Shown here: positions 55,479 to 64,000 of the stretch, piece after piece
Numbering within the stretch: position 1 is the first letter of the stretch
How the letters are laid out: the number at the start of each line of letters is the position of its first letter
Assembly: GCA_030430575.1 (NCBI GenBank)
Contig: JAUIKF010000009.1
Coordinates: 62,001 to 126,000, forward strand
Direction of reading: 5' to 3'
Origin: Bacteroidia bacterium
GTDB taxonomy: Bacteria; Bacteroidota; Bacteroidia; J057
DNA length: 64,000 bases
Notes under the pieces: generated by a model
Seen by the model: the letters and a program-made list of their open reading frames with translations, nothing else
Told to the model about the DNA's origin: nothing
The model's database searches: none
Position numbers and translations under genes: made by a program

Positions 55479-57872
55479 ATGAAGTCATTTGCTATCAAAA
55501 CGCACTTTGTTACCAACCATGTAAAACCAATTTTTCTGCTCCTTGGATGGGCCTTGATTTTACTCTGCGTATCCCCTGCTATTTCTGTGGCGCAGGTATC
55601 TATTAATGAAGACAACTCCGACCCCGACGCAAGTGCGATCCTCGATATAAAAAGTACGGATAAAGGAATGCTGATCCCGCGTATGACAGCAGAAGAGCGC
55701 GACGGAATTCCTTCTCCCGCCAATGGCCTTCTGGTGTATGTGACTGACGAAAGTACCTTCTACTATTTCGATGGCCTCACCTGGGAAGAAGTAGGAAGTG
55801 GGTATGAACCTACAGATACTTTAGCCTACGATTTGCCAGATTGTGAAAGCATTATAAGTATTGACAATGGTTCTGCATTTATTACCACTGGAAGCAGTCA
55901 GTGGCAATCTTTTACTCCAACGCTCACAGGTCATATCTGCGAAGTTAGGGCTGGGATTTATACCTCAAAACTCGACAAAGGATTTGTCAGGATTTACAAA
56001 GGGGAAGGTACCGCTGGTACGGTGATATATGAAGGATACGTCGAAGATTTGGTTCGTCCTGCATCAGGCATATTTGATACGATTCCCTTTCCTTCTAAGG
56101 CTGTTCTCCTGCAAAAAGACAGTCTCTATACCGTCGAATTGGAAGATACGGTCAATACTTTTAACTGGAGAAGAAGAAATACAAATGTCTATCATGGAGG
56201 TAGAGCCAGTGCTGGGGGAGACTTTTTTATCCAGATAGATGTCAGACAAACTGACCTTTATGCGTGGCAAGACATTATGACCTTCGTGATAGATGATGCC
56301 GATAAAGATTCCACCAATGAATACCAGGACCTGAGCCTCAACGGCACACAGCTTTCCATTTCAAATGGACTAGGCGTAGACCTGTCGTCAGCTCAGGACG
56401 ATCTTGGCGATCACGTCATGGACGATGAACTCGAAACCAATGGAAACTGGATTTCCAATGATGGGGCCAATGCAGGTATCTATATTGACGGCAACAATGA
56501 GGTGGGAATTGGTACCAGTAACCCTTCTGCCAGTCTGGATGTCAGAAACAGCTTTCGCTATGTAGATAATAACCAGGGAACTGGCAAAGTGCTCACTTCC
56601 GATGGAAGCGGTAATGCTACCTGGCAGACGCCAGGGTATGGGCAGGAAATATTGCCCTGCTTCTCCTACTCCTTCAATAATCCCAAACTGAGCGTGAGTC
56701 AGCTCCAGCAACAGTCAGGTTATTTCCTTCGGTCATTTAACAACGGCGTCCTTTGGCAGTCCTTCACCGCACCTGAAGAAGGCTATCTTATGTCAGTTAA
56801 GATTTGGACAAAAGGTGGGAGTGAGAACTTCAAAGGGGGCGTCATTAAGATTTATCAGGATGAAGGGACAACTGGCGCACAACTCCTTAGCAAGAACATT
56901 AGCGCAATAAGCGGAGCTGGAACCATAGACCTGAGTTCAAATAACCTGCTGCTTACAGGTGGCCAAAAGTACACCATCTATATTCAGGATGTAAATGGCG
57001 TGTGGGGCTGGGCAGCGAGTAATCTTGGAGGAGGGGGACCCTATAGCGGTGGCCGCAGCAGTACGATAGGCGGGCGAGACCACAAATTTCAGGTATATAT
57101 GGCCGTGTGTGAGGCTGTAGAATTACAGGCTATCACGGTAAACGATGCTAATCCTGGCCACAATTTGAACCAGGTTGATACCCTTCATTTTTCAGATGGG
57201 ACTTATCTGACTTCGACCGTTACGAATGACAATATGGGAGACCATACTGCCCAGCAGAACCTGGAAACAAATGGCAATTGGATCTCCAATGATGGGAATA
57301 ATGAAGGAATATTTATCGATAAAGATGGAAATGTAGGAATAGGCACAAATGATCCTAAGGAATTGCTACACCTGGTCGGAACCAGTGGAGAAGATGGAAT
57401 CAAATTTCCTGATGGTTCTGTTCAGACTTCAGCTCCTCCTACTACAGGTATCCTGACAATAGGCCCTGGGGACTTCACCACTCAAAGTGGTGCAGGCGTT
57501 ACCCAAGGAGGGTCAGGAGGTCTTGGCGGTGCTTATTTGACTTCGGGCTCTCATCAACTTCTTGCCCCTGTCAACCTCCCTCACGGTGCCAAAATCACTG
57601 ATTTTGATACACATGGATATGACTTGCACAATACTAATATCAAAGTGAGCCTTGTCCGAAGTGGCTTTACAAGTTCGTCCACGTCCACAGTAGCTACCAA
57701 TACCAGCAGCACCTCCAGTGGCTATTATAAAAAGGAAACTGCTGTGAGCCTGCACCAGGTCGATAATGCCAGTAATACCTACTTCATCAAAGTAGAATTA
57801 GTCGGTGGCTCCTGGCACAGTGCCGGTCAGTTGGCAGTCAAAGCAGTAGTGATAGAGTATAGAATGCCTTGA
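55479..57872 (+). CDS. Tail-fibre-like secreted protein
   Basis: 797 residues with a signal segment (PIFLLLGWALILLCVSPAISVAQ). The N-terminal part (about 38-107; SAILDIKSTDKGMLIPRM, GLLVYVTDESTFYYFDG) is a module common in secreted Bacteroidota proteins that resemble phage tail fibres. Two beta-rich domains of the kind WQSFTPTLTGH / WQSFTAPEEGY follow. Each is followed by a repeat of the kind ETNGNWISNDG / VGIGT. The C-terminal part holds Ser/Thr runs (SSSTSTVATNTSSTSSG) and ends IEYRMP. It has no T9SS sorting domain, unlike its neighbours, so its way to the surface is unclear. It is first in an operon with the HYR gene at 57910 (37 bp between). Confidence 0.85.
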   Translation: MKSFAIKTHFVTNHVKPIFLLLGWALILLCVSPAISVAQVSINEDNSDPDASAILDIKSTDKGMLIPRMTAEERDGIPSPANGLLVYVTDESTFYYFDGLTWEEVGSGYEPTDTLAYDLPDCESIISIDNGSAFITTGSSQWQSFTPTLTGHICEVRAGIYTSKLDKGFVRIYKGEGTAGTVIYEGYVEDLVRPASGIFDTIPFPSKAVLLQKDSLYTVELEDTVNTFNWRRRNTNVYHGGRASAGGDFFIQIDVRQTDLYAWQDIMTFVIDDADKDSTNEYQDLSLNGTQLSISNGLGVDLSSAQDDLGDHVMDDELETNGNWISNDGANAGIYIDGNNEVGIGTSNPSASLDVRNSFRYVDNNQGTGKVLTSDGSGNATWQTPGYGQEILPCFSYSFNNPKLSVSQLQQQSGYFLRSFNNGVLWQSFTAPEEGYLMSVKIWTKGGSENFKGGVIKIYQDEGTTGAQLLSKNISAISGAGTIDLSSNNLLLTGGQKYTIYIQDVNGVWGWAASNLGGGGPYSGGRSSTIGGRDHKFQVYMAVCEAVELQAITVNDANPGHNLNQVDTLHFSDGTYLTSTVTNDNMGDHTAQQNLETNGNWISNDGNNEGIFIDKDGNVGIGTNDPKELLHLVGTSGEDGIKFPDGSVQTSAPPTTGILTIGPGDFTTQSGAGVTQGGSGGLGGAYLTSGSHQLLAPVNLPHGAKITDFDTHGYDLHNTNIKVSLVRSGFTSSSTSTVATNTSSTSSGYYKKETAVSLHQVDNASNTYFIKVELVGGSWHSAGQLAVKAVVIEYRMP

Positions 57873-57909
57873 TGAAATGATTCATAGAAAATTCTAACAG
57901 AAAAACATC

Positions 57910-60585
57910 ATGAAAAATTATCATTTCATCTTTATAGCGCTTTGCTTGCTCTCTATGCAAGTTTCCGCCCAGTCTGTCCTCCGAATGACAGGCGGTAAGG
58001 TCAAGATCAAAGGCAATGCTGGGATCGTGTTAAAAAACAGCAGTTGGGCCAATAACGGAGGTCAATTGGTGACTGATTCAGGAACCGTTGTCTTCACTGG
58101 CTCCCTCTCCGATACCATCGGCGGAAGTACGCAAACGACCTTTGGGCGTGTGATCATGAACAAAACTGGCGGAAACGTCCAGGTGAATACGGCCACCGAA
58201 ATCAGCGACAGCCTGGCCCTGTCGCAAGGCTTGATGATCCTAGAGGATCAAAACCTGCGCATGCTTTCAGGAGGGCGTACCAGTACTGGTAGTAATCAAA
58301 GCTATGTAAAGACTTCAGGCACAGGGACGATGATCCAGGAAGTAGGGACGGATTCCGTATTTTTTCCAATAGGAGGTATCGCTTATCGTCCCGCCATCAT
58401 GAATAACTCAGGGGCATCAGATTTCTTTCTGGTTCGGGTAAGCGATTCTGTGTTGGAACAAGGTGCTACAGGTCCCAGGGTGACTCAGCAGGGGATAGAT
58501 GCCACCTGGCATATTGGAGAGGAAGCTAAAGGCGGCTCCGTCATAGGGCTTACCCTTCAGTGGAATGAGACAGACGAGCAAAATGGGTTTATTCGAAATG
58601 ATGCCTATATCTCTCGTTATGCCCAACCTTGGGATGTGGTGAGTCCGGAGAACATAGTAGGGTCAGATCCCTATCGGACGGGCAGGTCAGGACTGACCAA
58701 TGTGGGCCTTTTTACCCTGTTCAACCAGGATGAAGATGATCCCGTCATCACTTGCCCAGCCAATATCGTTCGAAGCAACGATCTGGATGCGTGCGACGCA
58801 GTCGTCACTTATCAGGTTCCTGTGGGCACAGACAATGTCTTTGGCGCCGTTACGGTGCTCAGTAGTGGACTGGGAAGTGGAAGTGCCTTCCCTATAGGCG
58901 TAAATGTGGAGACCTATACGGTTACTGACCGTTCCGGAAATTCAACCAGCTGTTCATTTACCATCACCGTTATCGACACGGTGATCCCGACGATCATTTG
59001 CCCACCTGATTTTACCTTAAGCAATGACCAGGAAGCTTGTGGAGCGGTCCTTGATTATTCAATTGGTACATCTGATAACTGTCCGAATGAAACTTTACAG
59101 CAGTTGAATGGACTTACTGCCAACAGCGAATTCCCGATTGGAACTATGGTGAATACATTTGAAGTGACAGATGTAAATGGCAATACGGCAAATTGCTCCT
59201 TCACCGTCACCGTCAATGACGTTGACAACCCCGTCTTCGTCTGTCCGACAAGCAATGTCGTTCGTAACACAGACCTGGGGATGTGTGACCACCTGGCCGT
59301 AGGCCAGGACCTCGATCCAGCTGTCTCTGACAACTGCGCTATCCAATCCTTGATCAATGACTACAACCAATCCAGTAGCCTGGATGGCGCGGTTTTCCCC
59401 AAGGGGAAAACGCTTGTGAACTGGATCGCTAGCGATCCTTCCGGCAATAGCACAATCTGTGCGTATGAAATCAAAATTCGCGATAAAGAAGCGCCCACCT
59501 TTGACAACTGTCCTGCTGATACCACCATCACCATTCCCTTCAACACAGGGGGAAGCTATTACACCTGGTCAGCCTTGACGGCGACCGACAATTGCAATAG
59601 CCCTGGCCAGTTGACCCTCACTGGTTTCCCCTTGTCTGGGAGCTTTTTCTCTGTGGGGACGATGACAGTGAACTGGACTGCTACGGACAAGAAAAACAAC
59701 ACCAGCACCTGCGACTTTGACGTCACGGTGGTGGAACAAGGCGCGCCTGCTCCTAGTGGATGGACAGTTGGAGGGATAGGAAGCAGTAATAATTGTCAGA
59801 CCAATTATGATGCTGCAACGGGCACAGCTACCATTGTCACCAGTGGGGGAATGATCAATACGACTTCAGATCAGTTTTGTAGCATTACCTTTCCTACCAG
59901 TGATCAGGTGATCGATTTCCGGGCGCGGGTGACTCCTCCTGGGTCAGGGTATTATGATCAGGCGGGCATCATGATGCGCCAGAGCTTAACTGCCAACTCC
60001 GCTAATGCGGCGATGTACTTGACAGGAACTGGCGTTCCGATTATGGCCTTGAGAGCTTCAGCCGGAACAATGCCGCTAAGTACGGCAGGCACAGCCGTTA
60101 CGACCCCCTACTGGGTGCGCCTATACCGCTATGGGGGGGTGATACTAGGCTACATATCAGCTGATGGGGTGAATTGGAGCTTAGTGAAAAGCTACCCTAA
60201 CTTGATCAGTAGCCCATTGTATTTGGTGGTTTTCTCCAAAACTTCTGGGACGCAAGGTACGGCAACAATCGACCAGATTTCCATCAATGGCACCGCTGCT
60301 CGTGAGGGCTTGATGACCAGGGAGACAGAATTGAGTCTCCGGGCATACCCCAATCCTTTCAGTGAAGACCTGTTCATTGATGTAGACAATGCCCTGCCAG
60401 GGGAGAATTATCAGGTGCGCCTTTCCAATATGATGGGACAGCGTGTCTACGGATACGAGACAGGAGCCTCGCCTGAAGGCACCATCGACCAGCGAATCTC
60501 GCTGGAACATCTGGCAGCAGGGACTTACCTGCTGGAGGTGAGCGCAGGCGTGCAGCGCAAGACGCTGAAAGTGGTGAAACAATAA
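57910..60585 (+). CDS. HYR T9SS surface protein with G8-like N-terminal region
   Basis: 891 residues with signal peptide (MKNYHFIFIALCLLSMQVSAQ). The N-terminal region (about 21-277; GKVKIKGNAGIVLKNSSWANN, VVFTGSLSDTIGGS) looks like a beta-solenoid of the type seen in G8-like or autotransporter-related Bacteroidota proteins; this assignment is tentative. Four HYR repeats (about 277-610), the DUF1349 domain (about 611-800) and a T9SS type-A sorting domain (807-891, LKVVKQ) follow. It is second in the operon begun at 55479 and shares its promoter. A stop-codon hairpin, palindrome and terminator follow, as after other family members. Confidence 0.9.
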   Translation: MKNYHFIFIALCLLSMQVSAQSVLRMTGGKVKIKGNAGIVLKNSSWANNGGQLVTDSGTVVFTGSLSDTIGGSTQTTFGRVIMNKTGGNVQVNTATEISDSLALSQGLMILEDQNLRMLSGGRTSTGSNQSYVKTSGTGTMIQEVGTDSVFFPIGGIAYRPAIMNNSGASDFFLVRVSDSVLEQGATGPRVTQQGIDATWHIGEEAKGGSVIGLTLQWNETDEQNGFIRNDAYISRYAQPWDVVSPENIVGSDPYRTGRSGLTNVGLFTLFNQDEDDPVITCPANIVRSNDLDACDAVVTYQVPVGTDNVFGAVTVLSSGLGSGSAFPIGVNVETYTVTDRSGNSTSCSFTITVIDTVIPTIICPPDFTLSNDQEACGAVLDYSIGTSDNCPNETLQQLNGLTANSEFPIGTMVNTFEVTDVNGNTANCSFTVTVNDVDNPVFVCPTSNVVRNTDLGMCDHLAVGQDLDPAVSDNCAIQSLINDYNQSSSLDGAVFPKGKTLVNWIASDPSGNSTICAYEIKIRDKEAPTFDNCPADTTITIPFNTGGSYYTWSALTATDNCNSPGQLTLTGFPLSGSFFSVGTMTVNWTATDKKNNTSTCDFDVTVVEQGAPAPSGWTVGGIGSSNNCQTNYDAATGTATIVTSGGMINTTSDQFCSITFPTSDQVIDFRARVTPPGSGYYDQAGIMMRQSLTANSANAAMYLTGTGVPIMALRASAGTMPLSTAGTAVTTPYWVRLYRYGGVILGYISADGVNWSLVKSYPNLISSPLYLVVFSKTSGTQGTATIDQISINGTAAREGLMTRETELSLRAYPNPFSEDLFIDVDNALPGENYQVRLSNMMGQRVYGYETGASPEGTIDQRISLEHLAAGTYLLEVSAGVQRKTLKVVKQ

Positions 60586-60597
60586 GATTGTTTTTGG

Positions 60598-60631
60598 TTT
60601 GTAGGGACGTGACATGTCGCGTCCCTACAAA
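60598..60631. repeat. REP-like palindrome after the stop codon
   Basis: 34-bp palindrome with one mismatched pair, half-site TTTGTAGGGACGTGACA, directly after the HYR stop. Confidence 0.8.
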
Positions 60632-60637
60632 AACGAT

Positions 60638-60657
60638 AAACCGCCTTCGGGCGGTTT
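60638..60657. terminator. Rho-independent terminator between convergent genes
   Basis: Stem AAACCGCC-TTCG-GGCGGTTT, followed by TATTTAT on the + strand. Confidence 0.85.
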
Positions 60658-60701
60658 ATTTATGATTTGTATAGGTCGCTAGGATGAAATTAGGGGATAG
60701 T

Positions 60702-60713
60702 AAATAGACCACC
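60702..60713 (+). promoter_or_regulatory. Possible relic of a direct-repeat promoter
   Basis: AAATAGACCACC resembles the first half of the HYR promoters (CAATAGTCCACC) and sits at the usual place after the terminator, but the second repeat and -7 box are missing. The rest of 60658-60857 shows no gene. Confidence 0.25.
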
Positions 60714-60857
60714 CCATTTTGGAAAAAATCTTCTCTAATGAGATTTTGCTTTCTATCTCTGATGGGGTGCAATTTGGAGACGGGAACTGGATGTTTTCAG
60801 CTTTTGCTTAAAAAAGAAGGAAAAGTGTGGGTGGAAAAATTTGTTCGAAGATGAGGG

Positions 60858-62558
60858 TTATTTCCGCAGCAAAATCCTCCCGTAATACTTCTCCCCTTTG
60901 TCAAGCGATATCGTGACGTGATATATCCCCGAAGAGAATCGGGATAGTTCAAGCATATTTTGGGAAGGGCTTATGTAGCCCTGAGTGACGGTTTTGCCGA
61001 GGTGGTCTACGACCTGAACCTGGGCCTGTCTGGCGCCTGTGGGAAGGGTTATTCGGGTGAATCCGGTTGTGGGATTGGGAGAGAGACGAAGCTGTTGAGC
61101 TTTATAAGGGGAAAGCCCCACATTGTCGCCTACTTTCAGGTTAAGGATAAAAGCATCATTGAACCCTTTCGAGGTTATGATATGTGTACCCTGAGTAGGA
61201 TCAAAATCTACATTATTTTCAAAAAATCCTGTAGCATAAATATGCCTTCCAGCGTCATCTATTTCCATTTCTGTCAGTACATCATATCCAGTACCTCCGA
61301 TTCTTTTGGCCCAAACTAAATTTCCAGAAGGGTCTAGTTTTTGGATAAAAATATCCTGATAACCAGTCGCAGTGAGGTTGGCAGTGAGCGGCCCGGGATC
61401 AAAGTCTACGATTTGGTTAAAAAATCCCGAATTATAGATATAGCCCAGTGGATCAACTTCTACGGAGTAGCCAACGTCCACCCCCACACCGCCTGCGCTA
61501 TTGGCCCAAACCAGGTCGCCATTTGCATCCAGTTTGATCAAAAAAATATCGCTTTTTTCCTTGGTCTCAGAAATGAGTTCCTTAATTCCGGGACCTGGGT
61601 CAAAATCCACGGTATCCGAAAATCCGCCCGATAAGATCACATTTTCCCATTGATCCACATCCAAAAAAAATCCTGTTGCCCGTCCCGTTCCACCTAAACT
61701 TTTGGACCAGAGAAAATTGCCATCTGAATCAAGTTTTAGAATAAAAACATTGGTGGCTCCTTTAGATATCAGAGGAGGTCCTCCTCCCGCTGGATCAAAT
61801 ACTACCGTATCTCGAAACAATCCAGTGACATAGATATTGTCGGCAATATCCGTTTTTATGTTATAGGGAATATCATTTCCATTTCCGCCAAAACTTTTTG
61901 CCCAAATCAGGTGGCCATCTGGAGCGACCTTTTGGACAAAAATATCCTTTCCTCCTTGAGAGATCAGGCTTTTGCTCCCTGAATCAAAAAAGGCTGTATC
62001 TGAGAATTCTCCTGTCATGAGCACATTTCCCAGGGCATCTATCGCCAGGGAATTACTCTGATCATAACTCGACCCGCCCATACGTTGGGCCCAAATATAA
62101 TTTCCTGCTGAGTCAAGCTTTAGAATAAAAGCATCCGAATATCCCCTGGGTTGAAGGGCCTTTACACCCGAATTCGGGTCAAAATCTGCCTCCCGATCAA
62201 AACTTCCTGTAGTGTACACATAGCCAGAATCATCCACTGCCACAGATGTGGCCGCATCAAAGGAGAGCGCTCCTCCTACCCTTTTAGCCCAAATCAGGCA
62301 CCCTTGTCTGTCCAGTTTTTGAATAAAAATATCGTTAAATCCACTTGATCCTAATGTGGTCGTGTTTATGCACGAATCAAATTCTATCGATAGGTCAAAT
62401 ATGCCTACGCTCACCACATTGCCCTTGCCGTCCAGGGCGACGCCATACCCTGCTTCATAAGCAGGGCCTCCTACACCTTTTGCCCATATCAGGTCCTGGG
62501 CATTACCCCTAAAGCTGCTGGACAAAATGATGAGTATCAGGTAAAATGAGTGTTTCAT
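60858..62558 (-). CDS. SBBP-type beta-propeller repeat protein with T9SS sorting domain
   Basis: 566 residues with signal peptide (MKHSFYLILIILSSSFRGNAQ). Eight or so repeats of the form LIWAKxxGG ... DxxGNVxxTGxF ... FIxKLDxxG make up an SBBP-like beta-propeller. The FDP and FDS motifs recur in each (VDFDPGPG). The last part (about 490-566; LSPNPTTGFTRITLP to GRILLRK) is a T9SS type-A sorting domain of a different subtype from the HYR proteins. Secreted and probably surface-bound; ligand unknown. Its start lies 29 bp after the stop of the upstream gene on the same strand, so the two form an operon. Confidence 0.88.
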   Translation of the reverse strand: MKHSFYLILIILSSSFRGNAQDLIWAKGVGGPAYEAGYGVALDGKGNVVSVGIFDLSIEFDSCINTTTLGSSGFNDIFIQKLDRQGCLIWAKRVGGALSFDAATSVAVDDSGYVYTTGSFDREADFDPNSGVKALQPRGYSDAFILKLDSAGNYIWAQRMGGSSYDQSNSLAIDALGNVLMTGEFSDTAFFDSGSKSLISQGGKDIFVQKVAPDGHLIWAKSFGGNGNDIPYNIKTDIADNIYVTGLFRDTVVFDPAGGGPPLISKGATNVFILKLDSDGNFLWSKSLGGTGRATGFFLDVDQWENVILSGGFSDTVDFDPGPGIKELISETKEKSDIFLIKLDANGDLVWANSAGGVGVDVGYSVEVDPLGYIYNSGFFNQIVDFDPGPLTANLTATGYQDIFIQKLDPSGNLVWAKRIGGTGYDVLTEMEIDDAGRHIYATGFFENNVDFDPTQGTHIITSKGFNDAFILNLKVGDNVGLSPYKAQQLRLSPNPTTGFTRITLPTGARQAQVQVVDHLGKTVTQGYISPSQNMLELSRFSSGIYHVTISLDKGEKYYGRILLRK

Positions 62559-62587
62559 GATTTTTATTTAAGCAGTCAAAAAGCTCT

Positions 62588-63925
62588 CTAAAAAGTATAG
62601 ACAAAATCGATATAGGGAATGGGAAAAGGTATCCAGTCGGTTTCTCCAAAAGAGGTGCCCGATGGGATAGGGCCAGCAGGAAAAGTCTTTTCTACTTTAT
62701 TCCTGATATAGCCTACCGACACCAACCCCAAATCAAAGGAGACCTTGGGATTCATGATGCGGATGGCGCCACTGATGGCTAAATAATCGATCGTAGATGT
62801 CTGAGAACCGGTAAAACTGGTACGAGATGGGAAGTCGTAAACGTGTATCGTTCTCGTAGTTTGGACTGACGTAAACCAATTTTCTGTGACCAGGCTCACA
62901 TTTTTGCCAACTCGGGTCATGGCTCCCAGGTTCAACGTAGGCTTCTTGCTCCCCTCTTCATTGAGTCTTCTACTCCATTGCCCATTTATAAAGCTCCAAC
63001 CTCCCCCCAGTGTCACGTTATGTTCCTTATTTCCATAAGTAAACAAGGTATATCCCATGATCACAGAGCCTCCTTCTTCGGCCAACATTCCCCCCATAAT
63101 AGCCCCTCCGCCCACATATATTTTGTTTCCGATGGGCGTACTGGCTTTTACATTTACATAGCCGATAGCCCCTAAATAATCATCGACAAAAATAGAGGCA
63201 AGTGTCGAAAATAACTCAAGCCCACCGGATAAGCTCACGTGGTCTGTGACGCCACAGCTAAAGGAGTTTAAGCCCACAAAGATATTTTGGTAATATCCCG
63301 TCCCTTTGTCCAGCGGAATCGCTGACGGGCTGAACAAGTAGCGGGTCGCGTTGGGATTGGGGTATGAAAACGACGTGTACTTGTCATATTCTTCATCGGA
63401 CAAAAGGACGATTTTATGCAGGTTTTCTAACAAAAACTGCACTTCACCGCCCAGCGATTGAAGGTATAGGGTCACGCCTTCAAGGGCAAGTACCTTCCCG
63501 TTTACCCTGCTTCCATCACTGAGTTCCAAATGGGCCTGGAGGTTCTCGTTATTTTCTAATCTATTCCGGATTTGCTCCCATCTTTTCAGCAAAGTGGCGC
63601 CGAGACGGTTGATCTTCTCCTGAGCTTCTACAAATTTGTATTGAGGCAGGTATTTCTCCACTTCTTCACCATCAGTCAAATGGACCTGCATGTAGTAATT
63701 CTTGTCCTCCTTTTGCCATATTTCCAGGTAATCGAGGTTCTTGGGGGTTGGGAGAAGTATCCCACTGAGCGTGAAACGCTTAAACTCACTAACACTTATC
63801 TGAGGGCCTACCAGCTTGCTTACAACCACCAGGCTATCATTGGCCTGTCCTGTGGCTTTGGTGGTAATCGTTAGAAGTAAAAAGGCCAGAATCCCTAGGG
63901 TGCAAAAGAATCGATGATTTTTCAT
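62588..63925 (-). CDS. Putative outer-membrane or periplasmic protein of unknown function
   Basis: 445 residues from the ATG at 63925, preferred over an in-frame ATG at 63964 because it begins a signal peptide (FFCTLGILAFLLLTITTKATG) and follows a -7 box. The N-terminal third is mixed and charged (YYMQVHLTDGEEVEKYLPQYK) and contains an Sm-like strand pattern (LELSDGSRVNGKVLALEGVTLYLQ). The C-terminal two thirds alternate polar and hydrophobic residues with many glycines and aromatics and end in phenylalanine (IDFVYTF), typical of an outer-membrane beta-barrel. First gene of an operon with the SBBP protein, so it may help place or anchor that protein. The family was not recognised. Confidence 0.75.
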   Translation of the reverse strand: MKNHRFFCTLGILAFLLLTITTKATGQANDSLVVVSKLVGPQISVSEFKRFTLSGILLPTPKNLDYLEIWQKEDKNYYMQVHLTDGEEVEKYLPQYKFVEAQEKINRLGATLLKRWEQIRNRLENNENLQAHLELSDGSRVNGKVLALEGVTLYLQSLGGEVQFLLENLHKIVLLSDEEYDKYTSFSYPNPNATRYLFSPSAIPLDKGTGYYQNIFVGLNSFSCGVTDHVSLSGGLELFSTLASIFVDDYLGAIGYVNVKASTPIGNKIYVGGGAIMGGMLAEEGGSVIMGYTLFTYGNKEHNVTLGGGWSFINGQWSRRLNEEGSKKPTLNLGAMTRVGKNVSLVTENWFTSVQTTRTIHVYDFPSRTSFTGSQTSTIDYLAISGAIRIMNPKVSFDLGLVSVGYIRNKVEKTFPAGPIPSGTSFGETDWIPFPIPYIDFVYTF

Positions 63926-63929
63926 AATG

Positions 63930-63937
63930 CAAAGATT
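63930..63937 (-). promoter_or_regulatory. Possible -7 box for a leaderless transcript
   Basis: On the minus strand AATCTTTG ends 4 bp before the ATG at 63925, so transcription would begin at or near the start codon. Confidence 0.4.
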
Positions 63938-64000
63938 TGGTATGTGAAATGGCGTTTTAGGCACTTTCTCACAAGGAAATGAAAAATCATAATTATGTCA

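Noticed and set aside
63926..63964. Upstream ATG of the putative outer-membrane protein
   Set aside because: It would place charged and polar residues before the signal peptide and overlaps the -7 box.

Overview
The window is from a bacterium of phylum Bacteroidota, most likely in or near Saprospiria. The reasons are type IX secretion (T9SS) type-A C-terminal sorting domains, hybrid two-component systems (HTCS: periplasmic sensor, histidine kinase, receiver and AraC-type HTH in one protein), promoters with a TAnnTTTG -7 box, and giant HYR-repeat surface proteins. No rRNA, tRNA, CRISPR array or intact insertion sequence was recognised.

Layout. 2-13668: three giant HYR proteins in a row on the + strand, the first cut by the window edge. 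13780-20067: the remains of two HTCS genes joined end to end by deletions. 20227-33657: a small membrane protein and three more HYR proteins. 33804-35252 (-): a helical protein of unknown function. 35485-37576: two distantly similar proteins of unknown function, separated by a 565-bp gap full of inverted repeats. 37706-40594: a TPR-type HTCS. 40847-45672: a glycine-rich HYR protein interrupted by a frameshift in a C7 tract. 45913-50043: an intact beta-propeller HTCS. 50288-55174: a second glycine-rich HYR protein. 55479-60585: a two-gene operon (tail-fibre-like protein plus HYR protein). 60858-63925 (-): an operon of a putative outer-membrane protein and an SBBP-type beta-propeller protein.

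How the parts relate. The nine HYR proteins have different N-termini (LamG plus choice-of-anchor D plus SprB; glycine-rich; parallel beta-helix; G8-like). They end in one shared cassette: HYR, DUF1349/concanavalin-like domain, T9SS sorting domain. They look like modular secreted adhesins or matrix proteins. Seven of the transcription units share a promoter layout: two 9-bp direct repeats exactly 21 bp apart (12-bp gap), then exactly 25 bp, then a TAnnTTTG-like -7 box. The 9-12-9 spacing is that of LytTR-family response regulators, so I infer a single activator, encoded outside this window, for the whole adhesin family.

Other unusual structure: a palindromic element sits in frame at the same point of the ATPase domain in all four histidine kinases; conserved hairpins occur in the sorting-domain coding sequence and around several stop codons; stop-palindrome-terminator modules follow most HYR genes; and foreign domains are nested twice inside HYR repeats at the same loop.
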